Part shown: one piece after another, positions 1-10,062 of the stretch
Layout: every line of letters begins with the position of its first letter
Position numbering within the stretch: the stretch's first letter is position 1
DNA from: Pseudo-nitzschia pungens
Taxonomy: Eukaryota; Bacillariophyta; Bacillariophyceae; Bacillariales; Bacillariaceae
Direction: 5' to 3'
DNA: 64,000 bases
Assembly (NCBI GenBank): GCA_037355855.1
Contig: CM074763.1
Location: 3,658,001-3,722,000, forward strand
Program-made: the position numbers and the translations under genes
Notes under the pieces: generated by a model
Told to the model about the DNA's origin: nothing
What the model saw: only the letters and a program-made list of their open reading frames with translations
Database searches by the model: none

Positions 1-1863
1 CTGCGTCGGCATCTGCTGGTACAGTAGGTTTAGGTGGTCTGTGTGAATAATCACATCTTGTCCTCGTAGGATTCCTTCAAATGCTTTTAGCCCTTCTACT
101 ATGCCCAGGAGTTCTTTCTCTCCAACCGTGTAGTTGAGCTGCGCAGAGTTCAGCTTCCGGGTGTAGAAACCAAGGGGCTTGCCATCTTGGCATACAGTTG
201 CTCCCAGTTGCCTGTCGCTGGCGTCTGAGTAGAGATGAAATGGTTTCGTAAAGTCTGGGAATGCAAGCTTTGCTTCATCTGCGAGCATCCTTTTCGCCTC
301 CATGAAAGCTTTCTGCTCTGCCGGACCCCAGTACCAATTCATTTTGCCCTTTTTCCCTGCTAGTTTGTTCAGAGGGGCTAGGATGTGGGAGCGGCGCTTC
401 CACATGTCCCGGTAGAAGTTTACCATTCCAAGGAACATCTTGAGTTGCTTGGTGTTCTTGGGGGCTTCCAGGCGCTTCATCGCCTCCAGCTTCTTTGGCT
501 GGGGCTGAATGCCCTCTGTTGTTAACAGAAATCCCAGATATTCCACTTCTTTTTGCATGAAGAAGGATTTTCGTAGGTTGGCTCTGAAGCCAGCATCATC
601 CAGTCTCTGTAGGACTGTATCGATTTTGTTGAGGTGATCCTGTTCAGATTCTCCCTCCCGCTGAATGATCAGGATATCATCGATATAGACCAGGACATAG
701 TCCAGATCCCCTAGTAGGTTCATCATGACCGATTGGAAGATATCCGGAGCACAAGCAATCCCCATTGCTAGTCTCTTGTAGGCATACTTTCCCCATGGTA
801 AAATGGTAGAGCAGATCTTCTGGCTCTCCTTGCAGATGGGGATGGTGTAGTATCCTTGGGATAAGTCCAGCGCCGTAGCTGATTTGAACTTTTGGAGCCT
901 TTGGATTGTTTCCCCTATTCGTGGCAGTGGGAATGGTTTTCGTTGGATGGCGGCGTTCATTTTCCGGAAGTCGGTGAGAACTCGGATATCGCCTGTTTTC
1001 TTTGGTTGACAGAACGTCGGGGATGCCCACGGTGAGTCATCATCGTGGGGGAGTTTCTCCAGGACTCCAATATCACAGAGCCTGGTGATCTCCTTCCGGA
1101 GTGCTTGTTCAAAGGCATGGGGCACTGAATAGTACCTCTGCCTGACCGGTTTGACCCCTGCTTGGAGTTCAATGGACACCGGTTCTATATTCTTCAGTAG
1201 TCCCAGACCTCCTCCAAAGAGTGTCGGGAATTTCTTCAGTGTTTTCTTCAAGGCTTCCTTGGATTCCGCAGTAATCTCTAGTTCGTTGACCATAGCGTCT
1301 ATATCGACTTTGGAGTAGTCTGCGTCCAATATTTTGGCTTGCCTTTCTTCCTCTTGTTGGAGGATTGGACTCTGTGTGTTGGCAAAGAATACTGCCTCAC
1401 ATTTGTCCGGGTTCGAGAGCTCCCCCATCCCCTTCATGGGGATAGAGTCACCCTGCCATTCTATTGTTCGGGAGCTGTATTTTATGTCCAGTCCCAGTTG
1501 TGCCATTAGATCGGATCCTATAATCATGTCATAGGGTACTTCCTCATGGTGATGATACTCATCCACTTGGAAGGTCCATTTGATGGTCTTAGAGTTTGAA
1601 AATTCTATCAGCCTTAGTCCCACTGAAGCCGCAGACTTGGTTCTGAACTTGCCTCCGTACGTGTTGTAGGTGACAGATCTTTGGTCTCGGTTCGTTAGTT
1701 GACTTCGGTCGACAAATTGCCTTAGTATGATGGATTTGGAGCAGCCAGAGTCTAGTAGGCCCCGGAGCATCCTCCCCCTTCCCTTGTGGTCCAATACCTC
1801 CACACAGACGTCCGCAAACCTGTTGATGATGCGGGGTCCGGTGTGGATGGTATCAGAAGCCAT
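1..1863 (-). CDS. pol: Pol polyprotein (PR-RT-RNase H), partial, runs off window
   Basis: It begins with ATG directly after the gag TGA, in the same frame, and I see no stop before the window edge. In order on the minus strand it shows the aspartic protease motif LLDSGCSKSII (about 1755-1725), the conserved EWQGDSIPMKG segment, and RT with LVYIDDILII (about 700-670). The connection region follows, with FLGMVNFYRDMWKRRSHI. RNase H starts near 290-230 (FHLYSDASDRQLGATVCQ). Where the right-hand copy has a nonsense codon after YIDD and an 8-nt deletion, this copy reads GES and NWYWGPAEQKAF, so it is the better-preserved pol. Integrase is outside the window. Confidence 0.88.
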   Translation of the reverse strand, partial: MASDTIHTGPRIINRFADVCVEVLDHKGRGRMLRGLLDSGCSKSIILRQFVDRSQLTNRDQRSVTYNTYGGKFRTKSAASVGLRLIEFSNSKTIKWTFQVDEYHHHEEVPYDMIIGSDLMAQLGLDIKYSSRTIEWQGDSIPMKGMGELSNPDKCEAVFFANTQSPILQQEEERQAKILDADYSKVDIDAMVNELEITAESKEALKKTLKKFPTLFGGGLGLLKNIEPVSIELQAGVKPVRQRYYSVPHAFEQALRKEITRLCDIGVLEKLPHDDDSPWASPTFCQPKKTGDIRVLTDFRKMNAAIQRKPFPLPRIGETIQRLQKFKSATALDLSQGYYTIPICKESQKICSTILPWGKYAYKRLAMGIACAPDIFQSVMMNLLGDLDYVLVYIDDILIIQREGESEQDHLNKIDTVLQRLDDAGFRANLRKSFFMQKEVEYLGFLLTTEGIQPQPKKLEAMKRLEAPKNTKQLKMFLGMVNFYRDMWKRRSHILAPLNKLAGKKGKMNWYWGPAEQKAFMEAKRMLADEAKLAFPDFTKPFHLYSDASDRQLGATVCQDGKPLGFYTRKLNSAQLNYTVGEKELLGIVEGLKAFEGILRGQDVIIHTDHLNLLYQQMPTQ

Positions 1864-3285
1864 TCAGTTGTGGGAACCTTTCTTTTTGAAGGTTTTCCGG
1901 TACTTTCTTCTGTACTCTTTGAGTTCTCGTTCGGAGATGTCGATCTCGTCATCGGAGACTTCATGGTCAGCTTGGGCCGTGGCCAGTACATAAGAGTACT
2001 CGTGGTTCGATAGATTCCTTCCCCAGTGGGGTTTGGGGTGTTGCTCGTTGTCCGAGTCTTGTTCTTTTGTCACAAAGTGCTCCTTGAGCAGGTTGATGGT
2101 TTCCCGGTCGAACTTCCCCTTCTTGTGGGGACCACCGGTTAGTTTCCAGCATTTGCCGGCATGGACCTTGCCACAGGTCTTGCATAGCTGTTTGTTGCTG
2201 TTGTCCACAGGGCGCTTCTTTTTGCCAGGGGATTTCCCGTGGTGGGTTCCTCCCCCAGATGCGGCCTTGGGGGTCTTCTTGGGGCCACCGGTTTGTTTTT
2301 CGAGGTCCGCGATGCGTTTGCGGAGTTCATCCTCGTTCCGGATGGTGATTTCCAGATTTTCGAGCTTGTCGATAGTGGTGTTAAAGGGGTGTTTGTAGAC
2401 GTCCCAACTAATGTGCTCCAGCTTCTCGCGTTGGGAGTGGGTCATGTTGGCATCTAGGATTTCCTTCATGTCCTCTTCCGAGTAACTGGATGGTGCAGTG
2501 CCGTTTGCAGCGCCACTCTCCCAGAGGCAATCGGGTAGATAGCTCTGTAGCTCGGCCATACGGTTTGCCCATGAGCGAATACCGTGTTTCATGTCGATTT
2601 TCGTGTTCCGGATGAATCTCCGGAGCAGAATGTAGGACCTTTTGCCATTCATGTCATTGCCAAAGATTTTGAGCTTGAGGGCGTGCATACACTCCTCAAT
2701 GATATCCTTTCTGTACTCCTGGGTTTGGTAGTACTGGATGAGGGTACTTGAGACCCTTTTCTTTGGGACCGGACCGTCAAGTGCGGTTGGTTCCGGTTCT
2801 TGTTCGGACGCCGCCGTAGCAGTCGTGTTGTCCTTCTCGGTTGGGGCGTTGGCGCCCTCCACCGCCTCTTTGGATTTGTCAGCTGGGGGTTCCTTAGGAG
2901 GTTCCTTAGTTTCCCGCATGGCAATCCTCTCGAGTTTTTGTTGGATCAGTTGGTTGTTGTGTACCTTGTGTCCTGGTTCGGCATAATATGTCCGGCCCAG
3001 AACCATCTGGACAATAGAGAGTGCCTCGAGGGAGAGGATTCTCTGGAGGACATCCAGTTTCTGGTCTCCTTGGAGTTTCTCGTTGTTAACAATTTTCTGG
3101 TCAAAGTCTCGCTTCCAGATGATGAAGAGTTCCGGTCTTTCAGTGCCGGTGAGTACCTTCAGATAGTCACTGAAGGCCACTCCCCCTTTCTCGGAGTCTA
3201 TGCTCATCTTCACAGCATTGGCGTCTTCCGGCCAGTCCTCGCGAGTGAAGGTAAAGGGTTTCTGTTTGGTTCCTTTGGACGCCAT
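1864..3285 (-). CDS. gag: Gag polyprotein of Ty3/gypsy element (copy 1)
   Basis: The protein is 473 residues from ATG at 3285 (start MASKGTKQKPFTFTREDW). It is a structural capsid/nucleocapsid protein that packages element RNA in virus-like particles. The middle is rich in Lys, Glu and Pro. Near residue 365 there is a zinc-knuckle-like motif CKTCGKVHAGKC (C-x2-C-x3-H-x3-C, slightly shorter than the classical CCHC). It is homologous along its whole length to the gag at 58991-60430. The stop is TGA at 1866-1864 and the next codon in the same frame is the pol ATG, so pol is probably made by readthrough or re-initiation. The frame is intact. Confidence 0.9.
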   Translation of the reverse strand: MASKGTKQKPFTFTREDWPEDANAVKMSIDSEKGGVAFSDYLKVLTGTERPELFIIWKRDFDQKIVNNEKLQGDQKLDVLQRILSLEALSIVQMVLGRTYYAEPGHKVHNNQLIQQKLERIAMRETKEPPKEPPADKSKEAVEGANAPTEKDNTTATAASEQEPEPTALDGPVPKKRVSSTLIQYYQTQEYRKDIIEECMHALKLKIFGNDMNGKRSYILLRRFIRNTKIDMKHGIRSWANRMAELQSYLPDCLWESGAANGTAPSSYSEEDMKEILDANMTHSQREKLEHISWDVYKHPFNTTIDKLENLEITIRNEDELRKRIADLEKQTGGPKKTPKAASGGGTHHGKSPGKKKRPVDNSNKQLCKTCGKVHAGKCWKLTGGPHKKGKFDRETINLLKEHFVTKEQDSDNEQHPKPHWGRNLSNHEYSYVLATAQADHEVSDDEIDISERELKEYRRKYRKTFKKKGSHN

Positions 3286-4032
3286 GGTTAATCAGTTTTA
3301 TTTAGTTAATTTAGTTACTTTAGTCTGTTATCTGCTAATCTGTTAATTTCAGTGTGGAAATGAGCAAAAGTGGTTGCTCCAGATTTTGCAGTTTTTGCTA
3401 CTAAATTTGGTTTCCACGCGATAACTCGTGTTGTAACTGATTTTGCTCTCATCCATCTTGGTGGTGGGAGTTGTTTCTCTCTTTAGCTCCCGGGAATCCT
3501 GTGGTTCTCCGGAGTTGTTTCTGTTTTTATTTTGTGGGATTCGATTCCCGTGGTTCTCCGGCGTTGCTTCTCTGTTAAGCGGTCACCGGGCCGGTCCCAC
3601 TTCCCGTTTCCCGTGGGATTAGTGGTGTTCGGGTATTTATCATATACCTTTCCGGATATCCGTATATTTCCGTTGTGGTTGGCATCCCCTCTCCGGTCTG
3701 TCCATCCCCTCGGTGTTGGTCCAATTAGTCCATTCACTGATTTATGTGTCACTTTTTCGGTACATATTTCCGTATTTTTCGATTATTTCTGTTGTCGACC
3801 ATGGTCCTGTTTAGGTCCTTAGGTGTCTCTGTTGCTGCAGTTGCTCCTTGTAATGGAGCCAACTGTTGCTGGGGTTGGTCTTCCTTAGTGCTGCAGACAC
3901 CGGATGTCCTTTCCCCTGTTTGCTTCTATGCGCCTCCATTTTTCGGCAGTTTCTTCGGTCCCGTCGGTTTGCCGACCGATCGGTCCCTTCTCTTGCTCAT
4001 GGTCATCAGCGCTCAGCTTGATTTTAAAATCA
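3286..4032 (-). other. Untranslated leader of gypsy copy 1, with LTR-adjacent palindrome
   Basis: This is the non-coding leader between LTR and gag, alignable to 58242-58990. The 14 bases next to the LTR (4019-4032) form the perfect palindrome TGATTTTAAAATCA in the place where a tRNA primer-binding site (usually starting TGG) is expected. The same palindrome is at 58242-58255 in copy 2. Confidence 0.75.
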
Positions 4033-4221
4033 TGCCATACCCCGGGTCTACTAGTGATTAGAATAGTAGTGATATGCAAATTGTGAGCTCTATTGGTTAG
4101 TCTATTTGCTACAGTTCTAAGAGCCTTCCGAATCAGCGATTCTGTCGACTCGCCGATTGTTTTTATCCTTATCCTTAATCCAGTCCCGAGTAGACTCGTG
4201 ACTGTATTCCGGTGCACGGCA
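4033..4221 (-). repeat. 5' LTR of gypsy copy 1
   Basis: It is 189 bp and has TG...CA ends on the element strand. It matches the two 188-bp LTRs at 58054 and 63715 with a handful of substitutions and one extra T in a T-run, so it is older or from a different sublineage than the right-hand copy. Confidence 0.92.
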
Positions 4222-6575
4222 TGAATACCCCATGCCTGTCACCCAGCTTGATGAGGCTACATGGACTCAGATTCTTCACCCTGCCCTTGTTCCAGTGCTG
4301 AATAAAGCAGGGATGTCCCGGACATTTCCCAGACATGTATTCTTTGGTCCCTCCCTTTATCAAGGCCTTGGTTTCATCCATCCATATCTTCTCCAAGAGT
4401 TCAGCCATATTGCCACTCTCTTTCAGGAATCTGTCAGGTCCTCCCAAACTGGCAGGATTCTCAGGCTCACTGCTGAAGCTCTCAGGCTTGAACTTGGGTT
4501 CCCTCTTCATCTTGGTGTCACACCCTATCATCCCTTTGCTTCATACGTTACTCCCTGCTGGTAAAGGCACGTGTGGAAGTTCTTTTCTGTTTACCCTGTG
4601 AGCTTGGTTGAAGACTTCCCAGACCTTCCCTTGCTTCGTTCCAATGACTGTTATCTCATGCAAGCCTTTGTCAATGCTGGCTTCAGAGGTGCTGACTTGT
4701 CCCTCTTGAATCACATTCAGATGTCCCTCAAGGCTGTTTCCCTTGCTGATATCTGTACTCCAGATGGGACACGGCTCTCTCCCATGGCTTTCCAATTGCA
4801 ATCTTCCAACCACTTGAGAGATCATCTTGACTGGCCTAGATGTCCCCCACCTTGGCCTACAGCAGCACAGTGCCTATGGGTCAAGGCTCTTCAGACCTGT
4901 TTTCTTCCCCCTTGCCCACCCCCTGCAGCTAGGGCACTGGCTCCTTCCTTTCACCTTGGGCATTGGCTCTCTCCCCAGACAGCTTCTCTTTGGCCTTGGT
5001 TTTTGTCTCCATCCACCAATAGAATATTCTCCAAATCTTCTACTGGTTGGATTGTGGGCACCTCCCAATGCAGGGGCAGATACAGGTTCACTTCTGAAAT
5101 CATTTCTGATAAACCAGCCTGTGCTGATGTGCTTGTCTCCCCTGTGATCCGCGGCCAAGTTGTTTGTGTGGTTGGGTCCTCTGCCTTTGTTTCTGAACCT
5201 CCTGACATGGATCCTCTGGAGTACAATCTATTTGAGTCTCTTCCAGCCTCCCCTGCAGATGCCTTTGATGCACTCTGTGAGTCTCCAAGAGTACTTCTCC
5301 ACACGTATTCCCTGCCACAGGTTGGATGTCAGGCCCTTGTTGATGCCATTCAGAGCGGTACTGCCAGTGCTGTCTGTGATGGTTCGTATGATCCGGATCT
5401 TCTCAGAGGAACTTCCGCCTTCATCCTGTCACCCAATACCTCTACCAAGACTACCTCATTGTTCCTCACTGGCTGTAATTTTGTCAGTGGATCCCCTGAG
5501 GATCAGTCATCCTACAGGAGTGAACTGGCAGGCATCATTGGGGTTCTCACCTGCTGCACTGCTCTGGTGAGTCTTTTTGATATTGCCTCTGGCTCTATCA
5601 CCATTGCCCTTGATGGTGACACAGTTCTCAAACAGGCTCAGGGATCTTGGCCATTGGTTCTTTCCCAGAAGTCTTTTGATTATGTTTATGTCATCAGAAA
5701 CATGATTTCTGCCCTGCCAATCTCTGTGCACTTTCAGTGGGTTCAGGGCCATCAATCTGGATTCTTTCTTGACTGGTGGGCCCTTCGCAATCATCAGGTT
5801 GATGGCATGGCCAAGGCATTTCTCTATATCCATCAAGCGTCTCCCTTTCACTTCCCCAGACTTGTGTTTGAGCCCTGGGCATTTTCTCTCAATGGATGCA
5901 AGTGCTCAAGGTTTGATCAGAATGCTTTGCATGTTGCCATTTCTGGTCCTCCTCTTCTTAAATACTGGCAGACCCACCATGATATCCCCATTCCACAACC
6001 TGTTTTGCGTTCCATCCATTGGTGTGTCCATCAGTCTGCCTTCAAGCGTCTCCCTCCTGGCATGCAAAGGTGGTTTGTCAAGTTTGCTTCTGGCTGCATT
6101 GGTGTCGGCAACCAGCTTCTTCACTACCAGCATCAGGATCACTCCAGGTGCCCATTGTGTCATGCAGATAATGAGAAGGTTTCTCATGTGCTCTCCTGCA
6201 AGGACCCTGGGGCTGTCAGGCACAGTGTGTCTGCCTTCAAGGGTCCCCTGCAGAAGAGGCTTGAGGCTGAGCAGACTGATCCATCCTTAGTTGCTGCCAT
6301 TGTGGATCTTCTCACCAGAGTTTGGAAGCGCCAGAACATTTATCCCTCATCCTACTCACTTGCAATAGCTTTGGCTGTCAGGGCACAGAGGACAATTGGT
6401 TGGCACAACTGGCTCCTTGGTAGGTGGTCTCCTCGCTGGTATCAAATCCAGGCTGACTACTACTCCCACATTGGAAGCAAGCGCTCCCCCAGATGTTGGG
6501 CTACAGCTATCATCCATCAGTTCTTTCTGGACCTATAGGAATGAACGACTCCATGGTCCTGGGGGCACCCTTTAG
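4222..6575 (+). pseudogene. LINE ORF2 fragment (copy c): post-RT region, RNase H, CCHC; broken
   Basis: It is strongly similar to ORF2 of the full LINE, matching 42645-45010. The 5' side is cut by the gypsy insertion at 4221. The frame is open except for one TAA at 4562-4564, where the full copy has TAC (Trp-Tyr), and it then continues to 6538. RNase H residues are visible (CDGSYD near 5377, YRSELAG near 5515, ALDGD near 5608, HQVDGMAK near 5795), as is the CPLC...H...C zinc finger near 6150. Near 6525 an internal deletion removes the 'TSWDLW' segment and shifts the frame, and homology stops at about 6575. It is unusual for a LINE to lose its 3' end, so this is post-insertion deletion or recombination rather than ordinary 5' truncation. 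Confidence 0.88.
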
Positions 6576-6858
6576 GCTACAACTCCTCCTGACCATGGTG
6601 ATTGAATTGGAAGCAGTTGCAATAGACTTGTAGCCATACCACCTATGTCCATCCAACCCTTGTGCCCAGAGTTGGTTTATCTGGTTTTATCAAGTCAAGA
6701 TTGGTTGAGTAGGAGCCAAAATGTAATTTTGAACAATATCACGTAGAATTAGTACTGGAGAGATGTCTCAACGAGTTGCATTGGAGATGCTCTGTAGAGC
6801 CGTGTAGAAAAATCTACTACCAGACGAAGGTCAAAATGCCCTGAACTCCCTGAGTTAA
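6576..6858. other. Gene-free spacer between LINE fragment and inverted-repeat element
   Basis: I see no sustained open frame and no recognisable repeat. It ends with the TTAA (6855-6858) that borders the next element. Confidence 0.5.
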
Positions 6859-7065
6859 TCTGGAGCGGTCGGAAATAGAAAAAGGTGCGCACCGGGCGAC
6901 AGGTTGAGTTTTTTCAAAATGATACATATGAACTTACCATACATACTACATATATCAATGTGTGATTTACGTATTAATACGTAGAACGAGATAAGTAACG
7001 TTCATGAAAAAAAAACTCCACGATTCAAATTTTGAAAAAGGGGAACCGGGAAACTAAAAATTGGG
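6859..7065 (+). repeat. Left terminal inverted repeat of element P
   Basis: It pairs with 9345-9550. Shared blocks include GGAGCGGTCGGAAATAGAAA at the tip, TTTTTCAAAATGATAC, ACGTATTAATA, AACGTTCATGA and CCACGATTCAAA, with small indels between them. Confidence 0.8.
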
Positions 7066-7689
7066 GTTTTTGACGTAACGTACGTAATTAATTAAATACG
7101 TACGTAATTAATTAATTACGTACGTAATTAATTAATTATGTACGTAATTAATATTACGTACGATTGGATTTAATTACGTACGATTGGATTTAATTACGCA
7201 CGATTTCACAATTAAGCTCTTGAGTGGCTTATATCATAATTAAATAAATCAGATAATAACATTAAAAATGTACTTAAGCCTATCAATGTAGCGCCTAGGC
7301 TCAAAGTGCCGCTGATAGCCACTTATTCGGTACGTACGTACTAATATCCCAACTGGTTTACGTGCGGGGGGCTGTCGGCGCCACTTTTTTAAAAGCCGAG
7401 ATACTATAGACGTACTAGTATAAGGTATACGCGCCATTTAAAGTGCCGCTGATATCCACAGAAGATCCCAACTGGTTTATGTGCGGGGGCTGTTGGCGCC
7501 ACTTTAAATGGCGCCTTTACTGGTAATGTACGGGTCTGTCAGCGCACTTCGCCCCTTTAAGTGGCGCTAAAAGTCGCTAGAAGTTTTACTCTGTCAGAAC
7601 AAGCAGCAAGCAGACAGAGGTGCTGAGTGAATGAGCCAATAAAAAATTCGATTTTCCAGTACAAATTGTACAGGGATTTATGTAGAAAA

Positions 7690-8085
7690 AAATTAATACA
7701 GGGGGAACGGCAATCAGCAACGCGTCGATAATACAGCGGGGGGACAGCAAGCAGCAACCACGCGTCGATAATACAGGGGGGGGAGAGCAAACAGCAAGCA
7801 GCAGCAACGCGTCGATAATACAAGGGGGGGGGGGGCAGCAAGCAGCAAGCAGCAACGCGTCGATAATACAGCGGGGGACAGCAAGCAGCAACGCGTCGAT
7901 AATACAGGGGGACAGCAAGCAGCAGCAAGCAGCAACGCACGTCGATAATACAGGGGGGGGACAGCAAGCATCAGCAAGCAGCAACGCGCGTCGATAATAC
8001 AGGGGGGGGACAGCAAGCAGCAGCAAGCAGGAACGCGCGTCGATAATACAGGGGGGACAGCAAGCAGCAGCAAGCAGCAATGCAT
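7690..8085 (-). repeat. Minisatellite, GACGCGTTGCTGC family (array 1)
   Basis: About ten monomers of roughly 35-45 bp. In the reverse complement each is built from TATTATCGACGCGTTGCTGC, a variable number of TGCTTGC units, and TGTCCCCCCCTG. The same monomer makes up 54090-55510 on the opposite strand inside element X2. Long open frames over the array (repeats of YYRRVAACC / LSTRCCLLL) come from the lack of stop codons in the monomer and are not genes. Confidence 0.9.
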
Positions 8086-9344
8086 CGGTAAGTTTAGAGT
8101 ACGGTACTACAAAGTTCCTATCAGCTGTCCCCTGGTTCTACATCATCAACTACTAATTTCTACGGAAACCGGGGGACAGCTGATACGAGGCAGGGGTAAC
8201 CAGGCGCCATTAAAAGTGGCGCTGACAGCCACTTATTCGTACGTACCGTCACGTAGGTATGGTACGCAGCTCTAGTGCAAGTTGTAGATTGTACGTATGG
8301 TACCGAATATGTGACTGTTAGCGGCACTTTAAAAGGCGCGTAATCATTAATTATACATGTACATCATCCTTGTCATCAAATTACTATGACACAACAATAC
8401 AGAGGGGGGGCTTGATGAAAATTCAGATCGGATTGTAAATTGTCGCGTCTGATACTGGATGATTGTCGTGTACCTCCACTGGGACGAATCTCCTCGTCCG
8501 AATCGATCCATTTCTTCAGCAAATCCATTCCATCTCTAGTACTATCCAATGACACAAGATCCAACCAGCAAGAACCAGACCAGCAACCAAGGCAAGCAAG
8601 TAACGAAAGGACTCTTTCGGCAGTCCCGACGACCACTCTCGTCTTCAAGCAACAAGTGTCACCTGTTGTTGTCGGAAACAAAGCATTCGAATCGAAGAAC
8701 CGAAGAACAATGGTGTTGTCACAAAATAGATCTAATCAACTAGTTCTTTCGATCCCCCTCTAGGTGAGTCAATAGCAGCCAATGACGACAGTCAAAGGGG
8801 TTCAGTGATCTCTAAACTGTGAGTCAAGTTTTTGGTAAGCAGGGGGTTAAGGTTCTTTTTTTTTGGTACATGTTCCACTAATCTCCGTTAATTTGCGCTA
8901 ATAATTTGTAAAATCAATTGTTAGGGGATCCGTAGTAAAGGAATTTGGAGGCTTTAATAAAAGGCTTATTTTTTAAATTCAGGCGCCATTTAAAATGGCG
9001 CTGACAGCCACTTACTAGTGCAAGTCGTAGATTGTACGTACGTATGGTACCAAATATGTGGCTGTTAGCGGCACTTTAAAAGGCGCATACATTGTCCTTG
9101 TCATCAAATTGAAGCAATTCGGAGGCTTTAATAAAAGGCTTATGTTTTACATTGATAAAGGGCATATTTAAATTATTATTGCGTCATTAAATTGGCTACT
9201 TTACCTATTTAAGCCACATAGTTACGTAATTAATCTTCAATCGTACGTAATTAAATCCAATCGTACGTAATTAAATCCAATCGTACGTAATACTAATTAC
9301 GTACGTACGAAGTAATTAATTAATTACGTGAACCAAAAACAACT

Positions 9345-9550
9345 ATTTTTGTTTCCCGGATCCCCCTTCAAATTTTGAATCGTGGAGATTTTTTGTCATG
9401 AACGTTAAGGTTAGTTATTCAGTCCTACATATTAATACGTAGATCACACGTTGATATAATATGTAGGATATGTACGCTAAGTTCGTATCATTTTGAAAAA
9501 CTTAACGTGCCGCGCATTGCGCGCGTTTTTCTATTTCCGACCGCTCCTGA
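9345..9550 (-). repeat. Right terminal inverted repeat of element P
   Basis: This is the reverse-complement partner of 6859-7065. It is diverged enough by substitutions and small indels to indicate an old insertion. Confidence 0.8.
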
Positions 9551-9554
9551 TTAA

Positions 9555-10062
9555 AAATGGGGGGATCAGCTGATTGGAATTCGGTAGTAATTACGAGTAA
9601 GGTTAGCTGCTTACTGCGTACGTACAGGTAACTCGTACGAGTAAGGTTTTGCTTCGCATTCTTTTTTTTAAAAAAAAAATTATTAGTACGTACTACCGTA
9701 GTAATAAATAATACTTCTTAGTATATTTCTAGAAGTGGATACCATTCACAAAAGAAACTTATTAGCTCTAGTAGATTCCACCATCTCGAATAGCATCAGC
9801 ACTACTGTGCTGAGGATCCGGAGGAAACCAGGGGGTGTACCGGTAACAGAGTGCTGGGAAAAAATTGTTGCTTCACAAAATAAAAATTCAATGAAGTCGT
9901 TCTAGAGGACAAAATTAGAACGATGCTTTGACGCCTGTCTTTTGAGAAACAAGAACGAATCGATCCGACTGAATTCATCCACGCTACCTTCTTCTCGTTT
10001 CTGCTGTTTTTTTTTTGTTTATGTAACGATTCGGAAGTACGAGTGCTGCTCTGTCCTTCGAA
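9555..10062. other. Gene-free spacer 3' of the Cys/His-rich gene
   Basis: AT-rich. I see no open frame of note and no recognised repeat. It would contain the 3' UTR of the gene that ends at 10063. Confidence 0.4.

Larger units (their letters stand above)
1..4221 (-). mobile_element. Ty3/gypsy LTR retrotransposon, 5' part (copy 1)
   Basis: This is the left-edge copy of the family seen complete at 58054-63902. On the minus strand it runs 5' LTR (4221-4033), leader, gag, then pol, and leaves the window inside the RNase H region of pol. The LTR begins TGCCGTGCACC and ends GGGTATGGCA on the element strand. It sits inside a LINE copy: the base after the LTR, 4222, resumes LINE sequence that matches 42645 onward. 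The expected 5-bp TSD on this side is TGAAT (4222-4226); its partner lies outside the window. The family assignment rests on the gag zinc knuckle, the DSG protease, the YIDD reverse transcriptase and the order PR-RT-RH-INT in the sister copy. Confidence 0.93.
6859..9550. mobile_element. Element P: long-TIR DNA element flanked by TTAA, non-autonomous
   Basis: Two terminal inverted repeats of about 200 bp bracket 2,692 bp. The left end reads TCTGGAGCGGTCGGAAATAG and the right end, reverse complemented, TCAGGAGCGGTCGGAAATAG; the arms stay alignable with indels to about 7060 and 9345. Each end abuts TTAA (6855-6858 and 9551-9554), the target of piggyBac and Kolobok-type elements. The interior holds inverted ACGTACGTAATTAATT blocks (7075-7205 and 9225-9330) and several GGCGCCATTTAAA...TGGCGCTGACAGCCAC hairpin modules (about 7300, 7430-7560, 8205-8350, 8980-9090). 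It also holds a minisatellite. I see no convincing transposase. A 101-residue minus-strand frame at 8376-8681 has coding-like composition but no recognised domain. Confidence 0.75.

Noticed and set aside
7557..8085. Three overlapping minus-strand frames of 123-164 codons
   Set aside because: They arise from the GACGCGTTGCTGC minisatellite in element P.
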